A stretch of 64,000 nucleotides of DNA from HGM04593 sp045636125 (GCA_045636125.1 JAZTWX010000026.1:1-64000), one strand, 5' to 3'. Counted from the stretch's first letter, positions 34,642 to 44,906 are shown. The notes: generated by a model from the letters alone, not told the origin. A program made the numbers and translations.

Positions 34642-35337
34642 TCAATTGTTGCACCTGCGATACTTTGGTGAGAGGTCGTAGGTCACGAATATCGAGAGAA
34701 ACGAGTAGCTGTCCTTGTTCTTGAGACCGCTGCTCTTTATTCCGTAAGGGTCGTTGAGCAATGTTTCCTTGCCCGAAACATCCAACTCGTCGCTGAAGGT
34801 GAAGCGGAACGAGAGCTCGCAGCCCGCATTAAGGCGGGGAGCAAGTTTGTAGCGCACGCCCAACCCCAACGGGATGTTCATTGTGAAGACATTGTCGAGC
34901 GGTTCGGGTGCAAATGTAAAGCCGAGACCACCGAACAGATAGGGGGTGAGGCGGCGTGTGCCTTTGTAGCTTGCGCCCTCACCATAGGCAAAGAAATTGC
35001 ACTCGAACTGCGCGCCGAGGTCGTATATCGTGCGCGAGAATTCGACATTGCCCGCGGGGAACCTGTTTTCGGTATCGGCTGTGCTGCCCGATATTTTGGC
35101 AACCGCAAGGTTACCCTTAACCGCCATACGGGGGTTTATGTTGTAACGCGCCACAATGCCTCCAACGGGGGCAAGGTTCTTTGCGAAGCTGCTGTAATTA
35201 GCGTCGCCGTAGTAGCTGCAGCCGCCCAACATTCCCCCAAGCTCGTAACGATACTCAAGGTCGTCGGCACGGAGCGTAAACGGCAGCAACTGCACAAGCA
35301 GCAGCAACACAATTCTGTATGTGCGGGCGTTATTCAT
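34642..35337 (-). CDS. DUF6089-type outer-membrane beta-barrel protein
   Basis: The 231-residue precursor carries a signal peptide (IVLLLLVQLLPFTLRA) and then YELGGMLGGCSYYGDANYSSF with alternating aromatic beta strands to the last strand FLSIFVTYDLSP, fitting an eight-strand barrel. In Bacteroidales a DUF6089 gene regularly lies next to uppS and bamA, as here (20 bp gap). The function is unknown; a structural role in the outer membrane is likely. It starts 6 bp after the DUF6242 stop codon. Confidence 0.8.
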   Translation of the reverse strand: MNNARTYRIVLLLLVQLLPFTLRADDLEYRYELGGMLGGCSYYGDANYSSFAKNLAPVGGIVARYNINPRMAVKGNLAVAKISGSTADTENRFPAGNVEFSRTIYDLGAQFECNFFAYGEGASYKGTRRLTPYLFGGLGFTFAPEPLDNVFTMNIPLGLGVRYKLAPRLNAGCELSFRFTFSDELDVSGKETLLNDPYGIKSSGLKNKDSYSFLSIFVTYDLSPKYRRCNN

Positions 35338-35343
35338 CGTTTT

Positions 35344-36750
35344 TTAGAAATTCAAGCGATTTATCATTCCGCGCCACACACGGCCACGGGTTACAATCCA
35401 CATATACTTTCCACCCGAAACGGTTGCGGCAAAGGCTGCGGGGCTGCCTGCAGCGGTGGCAAGAGAGGCGGGGAGTTTCACTTTATAGTCGTCGCAAGGT
35501 TTCCACACAATTCCATTGTCGTGTGACACATAGAAATCCTCGAACGCGGCAATATCACCCACAGCACCGCCAAAGGCGTATAAAGCATTGTCGTAGGGCA
35601 AGAGGGCCACGTTCTCGAATGCGGGGCAAGAGAATGCACTGCCGGGGGTTGTGTAACGGCTCCACTCCTGTTCGGTAGACAGCCTGCTCCACGACTCCAC
35701 GCTGCTTGCAACATCACTGCTTGTACAGCCTACAATTGTACCGCGCAGAATGGCCGGGTTGGTTGCCAAAGGAGAAGCCACATACATTGCACGGTAGATG
35801 GGGAAGCCTGAGGGGAGAGGCTCGCTGACCACAATAGGAGTACCGTCAGCTTTGGAAATTACGTTGGAAATATAAAGAATTTCGCTATCGGTAGCCGCAA
35901 CAAGCATATCACGGCCCTGGTTAGCACCGGGGTTCACACCCGAAAGAGATTCGGGACACACGCCTACGAGCGACACAATTCCACAAGAGGGCATTATCAG
36001 TTCCCACTCTTTTCCGTTTTCCGACAGATAAAGAGCGCCACCGGCAGCCACATAAAAGAGGCCGTCGAGCTGTTGCAGCGAAGAAAAATCGGCTCCAGAG
36101 GGAGCGTTTACACCATTGACGCTCCAAGAAGAGGCATCGGCCGAAGAGGTTGCAACCACAAACTCACCGGCCGCGTTGTTACCAAAGAGATAAAGAGTGC
36201 CATCCTTTTCGACAAGACGGGAAGGGGTTATCTCGCTGAGCTCTTCGGCTGTATATTCAGCCCAGGAAAGAAGGTCCGGGTCGACCTGATGCACATTCAG
36301 TTTAACCACATATTCGTTGGTGTAAGTGTCGTCGGTCGACACAATGCGCACCCTCACCGGAGAGGTAAAATCGACAGAATCGGATGTTGAGTAGTAGACA
36401 AAATCGTCCTCATCGGCATCGTAGCGGTAAGGAACGCCCTTGCACGAAAAGTTGGTCTTCACCTTTTTCACGTTCGTACCAAAAGAGAGGGAGTCTATGT
36501 TATAAATCTCTTTCGCCTTCTGGTCGATAACGAACTTGAAGCTTTCACCCGACACAACCTTGTAGACAATTGTATCCTTACCGTCAACAGTTACATCGTG
36601 GAAAGGATATTTTATATTGTCAATTCCAAATGAGTGGATGTAGGCATAAGGGGTGGTGGTTATTTTCACATCATCGTCGTCCTTGCTACACGAAACGACA
36701 GTGATTGCCAACGCAAAAAGGACAAAATATATTGCTGAAAATTTCTTCAT
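35344..36750 (-). CDS. DUF6242-type surface lipoprotein
   Basis: The 468-residue precursor has a lipobox (FSAIYFVLFALAITVVSCSKDDDD, Cys about residue 21) from ATG 36750. An acidic run after the Cys (SKDDDD) resembles the lipoprotein export signal of surface lipoproteins. Residues 30-160 look like an Ig-like or cadherin-like domain, and the rest like a beta-propeller with repeated 'Lxxxx..LYxFGG' strands (EKDGTLYLFGNNAAG, YDNALYAFGGAVGD). No enzymatic motif is visible. DUF6242 genes next to DUF6089 are common in this order, and its role is unknown. Confidence 0.7.
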   Translation of the reverse strand: MKKFSAIYFVLFALAITVVSCSKDDDDVKITTTPYAYIHSFGIDNIKYPFHDVTVDGKDTIVYKVVSGESFKFVIDQKAKEIYNIDSLSFGTNVKKVKTNFSCKGVPYRYDADEDDFVYYSTSDSVDFTSPVRVRIVSTDDTYTNEYVVKLNVHQVDPDLLSWAEYTAEELSEITPSRLVEKDGTLYLFGNNAAGEFVVATSSADASSWSVNGVNAPSGADFSSLQQLDGLFYVAAGGALYLSENGKEWELIMPSCGIVSLVGVCPESLSGVNPGANQGRDMLVAATDSEILYISNVISKADGTPIVVSEPLPSGFPIYRAMYVASPLATNPAILRGTIVGCTSSDVASSVESWSRLSTEQEWSRYTTPGSAFSCPAFENVALLPYDNALYAFGGAVGDIAAFEDFYVSHDNGIVWKPCDDYKVKLPASLATAAGSPAAFAATVSGGKYMWIVTRGRVWRGMINRLNF

Positions 36751-36839
36751 AGATTTTAGTATAAACATTCAATCTACAAATTTAGCAACATTTTTTGGTT
36801 TACGCGACTTTTAGGGCGCTATTTAATATAATTTTATAT

Positions 36840-37919
36840 TTATAAGGCCTTTTTTGGGGTATATAACATAATTTCGTTACCAAAAACGTAAGACTCAGCC
36901 TTTTCGCAACCACCGGGCAGGAGCGGAGCTGCAACGCCGCCACCCAAAAAGAGCGAAGGATTGACCTCGACCCTTGCAGCGTCCCACAACGATGAGTCGA
37001 TAAAGCTTTGAAGCAGGCGGGCACCACCCTCCACAAGCAGGGAGCCCACCTTGCGTGCTGCCAGATACGCCACAATCTGCGGCAGTATATCTTTAGAGAA
37101 ATCAAGCTCCACCTGTTCAACATTTTTACCAAACTTCCCCTCCTTTGCAACAGCGGTGAAAACAACCGTAGGACGGCTGCCGTCGAACAGTTTAAGCGAA
37201 GCGGGGAGCGCACCGCAACGGTCGACAACCAGACGAAGCGGGGAGCGCCCGCCCCAATAACGGACATCGAGCGAGGGGTTATCGAGCAGTGCAGTGTTTG
37301 TTCCCACAAGAATAGCATCGTGCCGGGCACGTTCGCGGTGCATTGCCACAAGCGACACTGGGTTCGAAATTTTTACCGCAGGCACGGCTGCGCTGCTGCG
37401 CTCGGCGTCAATATAGCCGTCGGCGCTTTGAGCCCATTTAAGTGTTATATACGGCCGTCTATTTATACAATTTGTAAAAAATTTTTCATTCACAGCAAAA
37501 GCCTCGCCGGCAAGAACGCCCACTACAACCTCGGCACCGGCTGCACGCAAGCGCGCTATACCACCACCGTTCACCTGTGAATTGTAGTCGGTAACGCCCA
37601 CCACCACACGCGGTATCCCGCAAGAGATTATAAGGTCGGCACAAGGAGGGGTTTTACCATAGTGCGAACAGGGTTCAAGGCTTACATATATCGTTGAGCG
37701 GGTGAGCAGCTTTTTGTCGCACTCACTCACCGAACGCACGGCATTGACCTCGGCGTGAGGCTCGCCGGCGCGAATGTGGTACCCCTCGCCTATTATGCGC
37801 CCGTCACACACAATGACAGCGCCCACTGCGGGGTTGGGCGAGGTGCTGCCCGTGCCACAACGTGCAAGTTGCAGGCAGCGGCGCATATACAGTTCATCGG
37901 TCTTTGAAAATTCGCTCAT
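36840..37919 (-). CDS. ribD: Riboflavin deaminase/reductase RibD
   Basis: The 359-residue bifunctional enzyme makes two steps of riboflavin synthesis. The N-terminal deaminase domain has the zinc motif HAEVNAV (His-Ala-Glu) and PCSHYGKTPPC. The C-terminal reductase domain, from about residue 145, contains PYITLKWAQSADGYI, DAILVGTNTALLDNPSLDVR and SLLVEGGARLLQSFID. The gene is followed by the DUF6242 gene after an 89-bp gap. Other rib genes are not in the window. Confidence 0.95.
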   Translation of the reverse strand: MSEFSKTDELYMRRCLQLARCGTGSTSPNPAVGAVIVCDGRIIGEGYHIRAGEPHAEVNAVRSVSECDKKLLTRSTIYVSLEPCSHYGKTPPCADLIISCGIPRVVVGVTDYNSQVNGGGIARLRAAGAEVVVGVLAGEAFAVNEKFFTNCINRRPYITLKWAQSADGYIDAERSSAAVPAVKISNPVSLVAMHRERARHDAILVGTNTALLDNPSLDVRYWGGRSPLRLVVDRCGALPASLKLFDGSRPTVVFTAVAKEGKFGKNVEQVELDFSKDILPQIVAYLAARKVGSLLVEGGARLLQSFIDSSLWDAARVEVNPSLFLGGGVAAPLLPGGCEKAESYVFGNEIMLYTPKKAL

Positions 37920-37976
37920 AATGCACTAAAGAATTGGCTTTTACGGCACGAAGATAGAAAAAAAAGAGGTTCGCAC

Positions 37977-38801
37977 CTATTTTTGCGGACTTTTACGCAG
38001 GCGTACGAGCACAATTTCACTTGGAGCACAGAAACGGAGCTTGCGCCGCGAGGTACCTACACCGTTGGTGGTAATTACAGGCACGCCTTTATCGGTGCGG
38101 TTAAGCCCTGTGAGGAAGCGGGTTCCGTACTTTGTATTTTTCACAGGCGTGTAGAGCCTGAAAAAGCTTACCTGCCCGCCGTGAGTGTGCCCCGAAAGGA
38201 CAAGGTCGACAGCCACCCGTGCATCCTGTGCAAAGTCGGGGGCGTGGGCAAGAAGTATTGTAAAAAGCGAGTCGGGCAAGGCCGACAACATTGCAAGCGC
38301 GCCCTCCTCGACCTTCATCGAGTTGCCCACCCCGGCCACGCACAGCTGCGCGCCGTCCTTTGCGAGAAGCACGCAACTGTCGGCAAGGAGGGTTATTCCC
38401 GCGCGCTCCATAGAGGCCGCTACAGCCGCCGCGCGGCGCTTGTCGTGGTTACCCGCCACGGCGTATGTTCCGCAGGGAATTTCCAACGATGAAAAGGGAG
38501 AAAACAGAGCATCGAGAGAGTCCTCGCACGCAGTGTAGTCGCCACCCATCATAAGCACATCGGGCGAGAGCTTGCGCACCTTGCGCACCAGTTTCTGCAA
38601 CCTTTTGGCGGTGAAAAGGCTCGGATAATGGAGGTCTGATATAAAAGCAATCTGCGCCCCGTCGAAAGAGGCGGGCAGACGGTCGCTCTCAATGGTGTAA
38701 CGCTTCACGCGCCCCACTCCCATCCCCGATAAAGAGGCACACGATGAGAACAGCAGCATAATTGCCAGCAGTTTCATCGTGTGCATAAGAAAGAGCCTCA
38801 T
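37977..38801 (-). CDS. Membrane-associated metallophosphoesterase
   Basis: The 274-residue protein is a calcineurin-like phosphoesterase of the YkuE/YaeI type. Metal-binding motifs are in order: FISDLHYPSLF (DxH), MGGDYTAC (GGD), AVAGNHDKRRA (GNHD), HAPDF and SGHTHGGQVSFF (GHTHGG). An N-terminal hydrophobic anchor with a possible lipobox (LLAIMLLFSSCASL) directs it to the envelope. YaeI relatives act on lipid A precursors or phospholipids; the substrate here is not determined. The start is taken as ATG 38801; GTG 38813 is possible. It lies 16 bp after ispF. Confidence 0.85.
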   Translation of the reverse strand: MRLFLMHTMKLLAIMLLFSSCASLSGMGVGRVKRYTIESDRLPASFDGAQIAFISDLHYPSLFTAKRLQKLVRKVRKLSPDVLMMGGDYTACEDSLDALFSPFSSLEIPCGTYAVAGNHDKRRAAAVAASMERAGITLLADSCVLLAKDGAQLCVAGVGNSMKVEEGALAMLSALPDSLFTILLAHAPDFAQDARVAVDLVLSGHTHGGQVSFFRLYTPVKNTKYGTRFLTGLNRTDKGVPVITTNGVGTSRRKLRFCAPSEIVLVRLRKSPQK

Positions 38802-38817
38802 CACAAACGGCACTTTT

Positions 38818-39291
38818 TTATTTCTCTATAAGCACGGTGGCATATGCGGTAATGCCCTCTTTACGCCCCTCGAAGCCTAGTTTTTCGGTAGTTGTTGCCT
38901 TTATGGAGAGCGTGTCGGGGTCAATTCCCAGCACAGCAGCCATAGTCTCCTGCATTGCAGGAATATGGGGATTGAGCTTGGGAGCCTGTGCAGCCACGGT
39001 TGCATCTATATTACCTATTCTATAGCCCTTTGCAGCGAGCAGCTCGCCTGTGCGGCGCAAAAGGATTTTGCTGTCGATGTTCAAGAATTCGTCCGATGTA
39101 TCGGGGAACTGAAAGCCGATGTCGCGCAAGTTGGCAGCGCCCAAAAGAGCGTCGCAAATAGCGTGAATAAGCACATCGGCGTCGGAGTGACCGTCGAGGC
39201 CGAGCTCATAAGGCACCTTCACACCTCCTATCCACAGGTCGCGTCCCTCGACAAAGCGGTGGACATCCATTCCAAAACCTATTCTTATCAT
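38818..39291 (-). CDS. ispF: 2-C-methyl-D-erythritol 2,4-cyclodiphosphate synthase
   Basis: The 157-residue enzyme closes the cyclic diphosphate in the MEP isoprenoid pathway. Zinc ligands are D8 and H10 in GFGMDVHRF and the His in HSDADVLIHAICDALLGAANLRDIG. The substrate region FPDTSDEFLNIDSKILL and the ending SIKATTTEKLGFEGRKEGITAYATVLI are typical. It is followed by the phosphoesterase and preceded by porV on the same strand. Confidence 0.96.
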   Translation of the reverse strand: MIRIGFGMDVHRFVEGRDLWIGGVKVPYELGLDGHSDADVLIHAICDALLGAANLRDIGFQFPDTSDEFLNIDSKILLRRTGELLAAKGYRIGNIDATVAAQAPKLNPHIPAMQETMAAVLGIDPDTLSIKATTTEKLGFEGRKEGITAYATVLIEK

Positions 39292-39314
39292 AATATATCT
39301 CTTTTTTATTGCGG

Positions 39315-40505
39315 TTAATAACGACGGAAAAGCTCATTCAGGCCGTCCATATCGAACGACAGCGAGAAGCGGAGTGTCTGGTCGAGAGGGTTGCTCTGCG
39401 CAGCCGAAATGAGGTAAGCAGCATCGAGCGAGAAGACACTCATCTTGAAGCCCGCACCCACCGTGTAGTATTTACGGTTACCCTTGAACTCATTTTCATA
39501 ATGGTATCCGCCACGGATGGAGAACTGCTGGTTGTAGCAATACTCCACGCCGATACCGCCGTAAATCTCCTTCAACTCCTCGCTGAAACCACCGGGGGCA
39601 TCGGTGAACGACTTGAAGATTGCCGATATGGGCGAAACATCGTTGTAGCCCTCGGCATCGAGCCACGAAGCGTACTCCGAGTAGCGGTCGTTGTCGCCCG
39701 CATCATAGCCATTATCCTTTAAGAACTGGTCGTAAGTGGGGCGTGTGGGCACAAGCAGTTTATTGAGGTCGACACTGAACGAGATTGTATTATACTCATC
39801 AATGGGGCAAAGCAACGAGGCTCCCACCCTTAAATTGGTGGGTATAAATTCGTTGGTTGCACCGCCGTCGTACGAGATTTTTGTACCTATGTTGGAAATG
39901 TTCATTCCAAGACCCAGCATACACTCGCGGTCGCCCAGCATTATATAGTCGTTGTAATACATCGACATATCGGCAGCGAAGGCTGTTCCCGGCTCCACAT
40001 CCTCCTCGGTGGAGTATTGGAGGTCGGAGTAGATGAAGCGCAGAGCAATGGCCGCCGAGAACTTTTCCGACAGCATACGCGAGTAGGCAACATCGAGCGC
40101 CATTTCGTAGGGCTTAATTGTCATGTCGTTGCTGAGCATTGTCACCTCACCCAGTGAAAAATAGGTGAGCGAACCGCTCACTGCCGAGTAGTCGCCAATG
40201 CGGTAGAAGCCCACAAGGTTCACAAGGTCGATATCACTCACCAGCTGACGGAGCCAGGGAGTATAGGACATTGAAGCACCGGCACGGGCAATATTGAAGG
40301 GATATTTTGCGGGGTTCCAATATTGCGAAAAGACGTCGGGGTCGGTGGCAACACCCACATCACCCAGCGCGCCGGCACGGGCATCGGGGGCAATAGAGAG
40401 AGAGGTAACGCCTGTGTAGACAGGGTTGAACTGCTCTTTCTGCGCACAAACGGACAATGCCGAGGCTACCATTACAAGCAAAAGAAGAATTCTATTTTTT
40501 GTCAT
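39315..40505 (-). CDS. porV: T9SS outer-membrane protein PorV (LptO)
   Basis: The 396-residue barrel protein begins with a signal peptide (MTKNRILLLLVMVASALSVCAQ) and the PorV hallmark LSIAPDARAGALGDVGVATDPD. It ends with an aromatic strand (SLSFDMDGLNELFRRY), fitting a 14-strand barrel. PorV shuttles type IX cargo from the translocon to the PorU sortase. It lies 41 bp after porU, which is the usual Bacteroidales order. Confidence 0.95.
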   Translation of the reverse strand: MTKNRILLLLVMVASALSVCAQKEQFNPVYTGVTSLSIAPDARAGALGDVGVATDPDVFSQYWNPAKYPFNIARAGASMSYTPWLRQLVSDIDLVNLVGFYRIGDYSAVSGSLTYFSLGEVTMLSNDMTIKPYEMALDVAYSRMLSEKFSAAIALRFIYSDLQYSTEEDVEPGTAFAADMSMYYNDYIMLGDRECMLGLGMNISNIGTKISYDGGATNEFIPTNLRVGASLLCPIDEYNTISFSVDLNKLLVPTRPTYDQFLKDNGYDAGDNDRYSEYASWLDAEGYNDVSPISAIFKSFTDAPGGFSEELKEIYGGIGVEYCYNQQFSIRGGYHYENEFKGNRKYYTVGAGFKMSVFSLDAAYLISAAQSNPLDQTLRFSLSFDMDGLNELFRRY

Positions 40506-40546
40506 ATTTTATCTTATATTGTTTCCTATTAAAACTCAAAAAAGGG

Positions 40547-43500
40547 TCATTTATTGTTTATGACCAGAAATTTTCCGGTCTTTGTAACCCACTCGCTACC
40601 ACCTGCCGACAAGCGTGCGCGCAACAGATAGACACCTGTGGGGAGCGGCGCACCACCCTGCCCCGTAACGTTCCAGTCGCAGGTGTATACACTGCCGCCG
40701 TTTGCAGTTTCGCCGTGAGCCCAAAGAAGCTGCCCCTGCAGGTTAAGAACCTCTATGAAAACATCGATGTCGGTTTCGGGGAGGCCGTGAGCAAGCTCGA
40801 AACGGGATACCTGCCCGCTGCGAGCGGGTGAAGGGTTGAGCTTGAGCGAGAATTGCGGCGCAAGCCCCTCTACAACCACAAAGGTGAGTTCCTCCACTGT
40901 AGAGTTATTGTAAATATCCCAAGCGCGCAACTGCAATTTATGTTCGCCGGGCGAGAGCGTCTCAATGGGGAATGTTATTGTGCCACGGGTATAGTCGCCC
41001 ACGTAAGGCTCATACACTTTATTAAGGTTATAGGTGCGTGTGGGGTCGTTGTCGACCATAAGCATAATGTCGTGACCGATGCCCGAGCCTATGGTGCTTA
41101 CACCGCTCTCGTCGTAAAGCTCGGCAAAGAGACAGGGTGTTGCGTTCACCTCGTCACCATCGATGAACGACGGGGTGTTGAGGTAGATTTTAATTTCGGG
41201 GCCCTGTTTGTCGCTATCGACGCCGGGTGCTGTGCCGGCTATCACAAAATTATCGTATGTTCCCTGTGCGATGAACGCCTTTGTGGTGTCGGTTGCAAAG
41301 AAATTCAGCAACCCTTTCTCGCCACTATAGCTTACATCCATAGGCACGAGTATCTTTATGTTGAAGCGACCGTTGCGCACCGAGTCGCTGCCCGCAAAGA
41401 GTTTTTTCTCGTACGCGGTGTAGCTGATAGGGCCGTAACCCAGATTGTCTTTTGTAAAGACCTCCTCTTCGCTATCATAAAGCGTTGTGGTGAGAAGACC
41501 TGTAAAATCGTCGGCCAAAGAGCCGTCGGGGCGTGTAACGTAACCCTCAACCGAGAGCACCCCACCCGCAGGAGCATTCGACTGCTCCGCAGCGCCGGCG
41601 CCGTTCAGGCGCTCAACCACAAAACCATACTCGGGCAACTTAAGGCGCAACGCAGGGTCGCCCAAGAGCACAAATTGCAGCTTATTCTCGCTCAGGTCGG
41701 ACGAAGAGGTTATGACATTATTCTTTGCAAGCCTCACAGCGTCGCCAACAGCCTGTTTGCGGCCATCGCGCGTGGGGGTGAGAAGAACGCGCATAAAGGC
41801 CTTATTTATAATGGAATTATAAACCTGCAGCACAGTACGTGTGGTTGTAAAAAGCCCCACAGCACCGCCTTTGTGGTTAAGGAGAGCCGACTCGGCAAGC
41901 GAATTGTCACCCACATCGAAAGGCCCTATGTCGCACGAAGCTGTAACCCAGAACGGGAGACGTGGCGAGGAGAGAGCCTGCATATCGGTTGCCATCCACA
42001 CCTTCTCGTGGGAAATGGTGGTGGGGCTGCCGTGGCCCGCATAGTTCACCACAAGCGCTCCCTCATCGAGCCGTTCGCGTATAGCCTGCGTAACTGCCGG
42101 ATAGCTGTTGCCGGTGGAGGTGGCTTCGGGTTCAAAATTGTCCCAATATATACGTTCGGTAATATATGCAGGGTAGTTCTCTTTCAAGATATTGGCTATA
42201 GCCTCAACATCCTTCATATGCTGGTTGGGGATATCATCGTCGCCGTCGTCGCCAAGCAGGGTTATCACGTTCTGCCATGCACCCGTCTGCTCGTTCTTCA
42301 TATAGGCGATTATCTTGTCGACCACCGCATTGGCATCGGAAAGTGTTACAACTGGGATGCGTCCCACGCCCACATCAACCTTGTCGCGGGTTAGATTTGC
42401 ACCCTCGGCATCGTCAAGAAGGCCGAAATAATCCTCCATAACATAGGAATATATGGGGCTCACCGAGTTTTCCGACTCGTAACAGAGCAGGTAGTCGTCG
42501 GCCGAGCGGTTGCGATAGGTGAACATGCGGTTATCGAAGCATCCGTCGCCAAAGAGCAGGAGGTATTTAGGCGCAGTGGTTGCAGATGATGCGCGGTCGT
42601 AGAGCATCTTCATAAAGCGGCGGTAGGCCGTTGCATCGGGTGTTCCCGACGAGAATTCATTGTACACTTCGTCGGCTGTCACAAGCGCCACCGAAAGATT
42701 ATCCATTGTGCGGTGCGCCGCCGCCAAACGCTCGGCAGGCTCGCGCAACTTGCCGCTCGACGGTATTATTATCACAAGGTCGGCCTGCTGCAGCGCGTGC
42801 AGGTTCTGGCAAGGCACATCGCCCACGAATTCCACCGATGGAAAGGTTGCTTTAGGATCGAATGCAACATATTCCTCTTCGCAGGAACGGGGAGCAACAA
42901 CCGAATAGCTGCTGCCCGAGAAGTTACCTTGCAGAAGCGACATTTCGCCGGGGGCCGTAACGCGCAACACACAAAGTGTCGAGGGGGCCGACGATATTAC
43001 ATATTCAGCATTGCCCGAGAGGGTGCTGTTGCCGCGGAAGTTCATCTGCGGTGAGCGGAAGGAGAGTTTGCGGGTGAAATTAAGGCGTATGTAGTCGAGG
43101 AAGCCCGTCTGTGAGTTATTTGATACCTTTTGAGTGATTTTTACAGATGTATTCTCGCGCGGCGAGCCCTTTACCGTCGCACTCTTTATGCTACCCGCGG
43201 TTGCCTTTGCAGCCGCAGGAACAACAACAGACGACACAACACCGTTCACCTCCACAGCAAGAGTGCTGCCGGCTTCACCGCTGGTACCGAAAGAGATTTC
43301 GGCATTTATGGCAGCGTCGGAGATACCGGGCAGGGAGAAAGAGTAGCTACGCGAACGGCCCGAGGCATAATCGTAGCCCTCGAAGAGCAGACGTCCAAGA
43401 TTACAGAGGGTGTGTTCCTCCTTCTCGTAAAGTTCATAATCGGGGTAGGTAGCGAGGGTTACTGCTGCATCGGTTGCTTTTGGCCACAATGGGAAAGAGG

Positions 43501-44281
43501 CTGGTTCATCCTCGCTCTCGGTGAGGAAATAGTACGATGCACGCGAGTAGACATTCTGTTTGTGAACGTACCCGCCCGATGTGCGGTTGTAGCTCCACGA
43601 CACGGTGCCGGCCGCATAGAAGAGCAGGCGGCTACCCTCGCGCAGGAAAGGGACCTCGCAAAGGTCGTCGGGGAGAGTGTGGATATTCTGTTCGGGCAGC
43701 ACGTTCCCGCCGTAGCCGTAAATGCGCACCTTTTCAATATTCTTGAAGCCCATTTTCGACAGCTGCGATGCCGTTATCTGGTGCACGCCACGCTGCGACA
43801 CCGATATTTTCACCCATTTGCCGGCAGAAAGCACCGAATTTTCGGCATAACGCACCTGCGGCAACTGCGCGGCACGTTGCGCGAGCAAAGGCTTTTCAAC
43901 CCTCTTTACCACGAGTTTATACGAGTTTATGCGGGAGAATTTTCCGTTCTCCTGCACCACCGGCAGAAAGGTAACGTTGAGCGACGGCACTTTTGCCGAC
44001 ACCGAAACGTATGTGCTCACAACAGGTTGCGGGCCGAATTCTCCCTCGCGGCCGCGCAAGCGGTAGCGGGCAACCTCCTCGGCTGTCATTGGCTGGAATT
44101 CAGGGTACTCCACCACTGCCGAATATTCATAAAGGGCATAATCGGCCGGCAGGGACTGCACAAGAGTGCATTCGGGCAGAAGCGTGTCGCCCTGCGCAGT
44201 GCCCCAGTCCACCGCAGTGAATTGCGCCCGGGCGGTGAGCGCGAGCAGCAACAGAAATGCCGAGAAGAGTAACTTTTTCAT
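40547..44281 (-). CDS. porU: T9SS sortase PorU
   Basis: The 1244-residue gingipain-like protease removes the C-terminal signal of T9SS cargo and attaches A-LPS. After a signal peptide and N-terminal beta domains, a C25 peptidase domain spans about residues 515-890. The catalytic His750 (NYAGHGSPTT) and Cys783 (FWVTASCDIGPFD) are both present. The C-terminus carries a type IX-like sorting domain (ARSGQVSRFELAHGLPE, EVLNLQGQLLW, GAPLPTGVYLLRARL). It precedes porV. Length and motifs are complete, so secretion is probably functional. Confidence 0.95.
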   Translation of the reverse strand: MKKLLFSAFLLLLALTARAQFTAVDWGTAQGDTLLPECTLVQSLPADYALYEYSAVVEYPEFQPMTAEEVARYRLRGREGEFGPQPVVSTYVSVSAKVPSLNVTFLPVVQENGKFSRINSYKLVVKRVEKPLLAQRAAQLPQVRYAENSVLSAGKWVKISVSQRGVHQITASQLSKMGFKNIEKVRIYGYGGNVLPEQNIHTLPDDLCEVPFLREGSRLLFYAAGTVSWSYNRTSGGYVHKQNVYSRASYYFLTESEDEPASFPLWPKATDAAVTLATYPDYELYEKEEHTLCNLGRLLFEGYDYASGRSRSYSFSLPGISDAAINAEISFGTSGEAGSTLAVEVNGVVSSVVVPAAAKATAGSIKSATVKGSPRENTSVKITQKVSNNSQTGFLDYIRLNFTRKLSFRSPQMNFRGNSTLSGNAEYVISSAPSTLCVLRVTAPGEMSLLQGNFSGSSYSVVAPRSCEEEYVAFDPKATFPSVEFVGDVPCQNLHALQQADLVIIIPSSGKLREPAERLAAAHRTMDNLSVALVTADEVYNEFSSGTPDATAYRRFMKMLYDRASSATTAPKYLLLFGDGCFDNRMFTYRNRSADDYLLCYESENSVSPIYSYVMEDYFGLLDDAEGANLTRDKVDVGVGRIPVVTLSDANAVVDKIIAYMKNEQTGAWQNVITLLGDDGDDDIPNQHMKDVEAIANILKENYPAYITERIYWDNFEPEATSTGNSYPAVTQAIRERLDEGALVVNYAGHGSPTTISHEKVWMATDMQALSSPRLPFWVTASCDIGPFDVGDNSLAESALLNHKGGAVGLFTTTRTVLQVYNSIINKAFMRVLLTPTRDGRKQAVGDAVRLAKNNVITSSSDLSENKLQFVLLGDPALRLKLPEYGFVVERLNGAGAAEQSNAPAGGVLSVEGYVTRPDGSLADDFTGLLTTTLYDSEEEVFTKDNLGYGPISYTAYEKKLFAGSDSVRNGRFNIKILVPMDVSYSGEKGLLNFFATDTTKAFIAQGTYDNFVIAGTAPGVDSDKQGPEIKIYLNTPSFIDGDEVNATPCLFAELYDESGVSTIGSGIGHDIMLMVDNDPTRTYNLNKVYEPYVGDYTRGTITFPIETLSPGEHKLQLRAWDIYNNSTVEELTFVVVEGLAPQFSLKLNPSPARSGQVSRFELAHGLPETDIDVFIEVLNLQGQLLWAHGETANGGSVYTCDWNVTGQGGAPLPTGVYLLRARLSAGGSEWVTKTGKFLVINNK

Positions 44282-44291
44282 AGAAGCGTGT

Positions 44292-44906
44292 TCATCGAAT
44301 GTGGAAATCGAGCACCTTGTCGTCGCCCAAATAGCCTTTCAGGTGAGTGCCTATGCGGGCCTCGCCCACTCCTGCGGGTGTTCCCGTGAAAATGAGGTCA
44401 CCTGTTTTTAGGGTGCAGAAACGGCTCACGTATGCTATTATTTCGTCTACCGAAAAGAGCATCTGCGAGGTGCTTGCCTGCTGCACCACCTCGTCGTTTA
44501 TTGTGAGCGAAAAGGGGGTATCCTTGATATTGAATTGTTCAATGGGACGAAACTCGCCCAGCACAGCCGAGCCGTCGAAGCCCTTTGAAAGCTCCCACGG
44601 AGCGCCTGCGGCAATAAATTCACGCTGCATTGTACGGGCGGTAAAATCAATTCCCACAGTTATTGCGTCGTAGTAACGATGGGCGAAACGGGCCGGGATG
44701 CTTTTCCCCAGTTGGTTTATGCGCACAACAACCTCGGCCTCATAGTCTATCTGCCCCAGGAAATCGGGCATATAGAAATGCTTGCCGTTTTTCAGGATAG
44801 CTGAGTCGGGCTTCATAAATATCATCGGAAACTGGGGCTTTTCGGTCGTACCGTCGAACTCCAGTGCGTGGCACGAGTAGTTCTTACCAACTGCTATTAT
44901 CTTCAT
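44292..44906 (-). CDS. Fumarylacetoacetate hydrolase-family protein
   Basis: The 204-residue protein is of the small FAHD1/YcgM type, with acylpyruvate hydrolase or oxaloacetate decarboxylase activity in relatives. It opens with MKIIAVGKNYSCHALEF, then KPDSAI, and carries metal-binding Glu/Asp residues in DYEAEVVVRI and ITVGIDFTARTMQ. The loop GEFRPIEQFNIKD and the ending FTGTPAGVGEARIGTHL are typical. It lies 19 bp after rex and 11 bp before porU, so it is probably co-transcribed with them. Confidence 0.88.
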   Translation of the reverse strand: MKIIAVGKNYSCHALEFDGTTEKPQFPMIFMKPDSAILKNGKHFYMPDFLGQIDYEAEVVVRINQLGKSIPARFAHRYYDAITVGIDFTARTMQREFIAAGAPWELSKGFDGSAVLGEFRPIEQFNIKDTPFSLTINDEVVQQASTSQMLFSVDEIIAYVSRFCTLKTGDLIFTGTPAGVGEARIGTHLKGYLGDDKVLDFHIR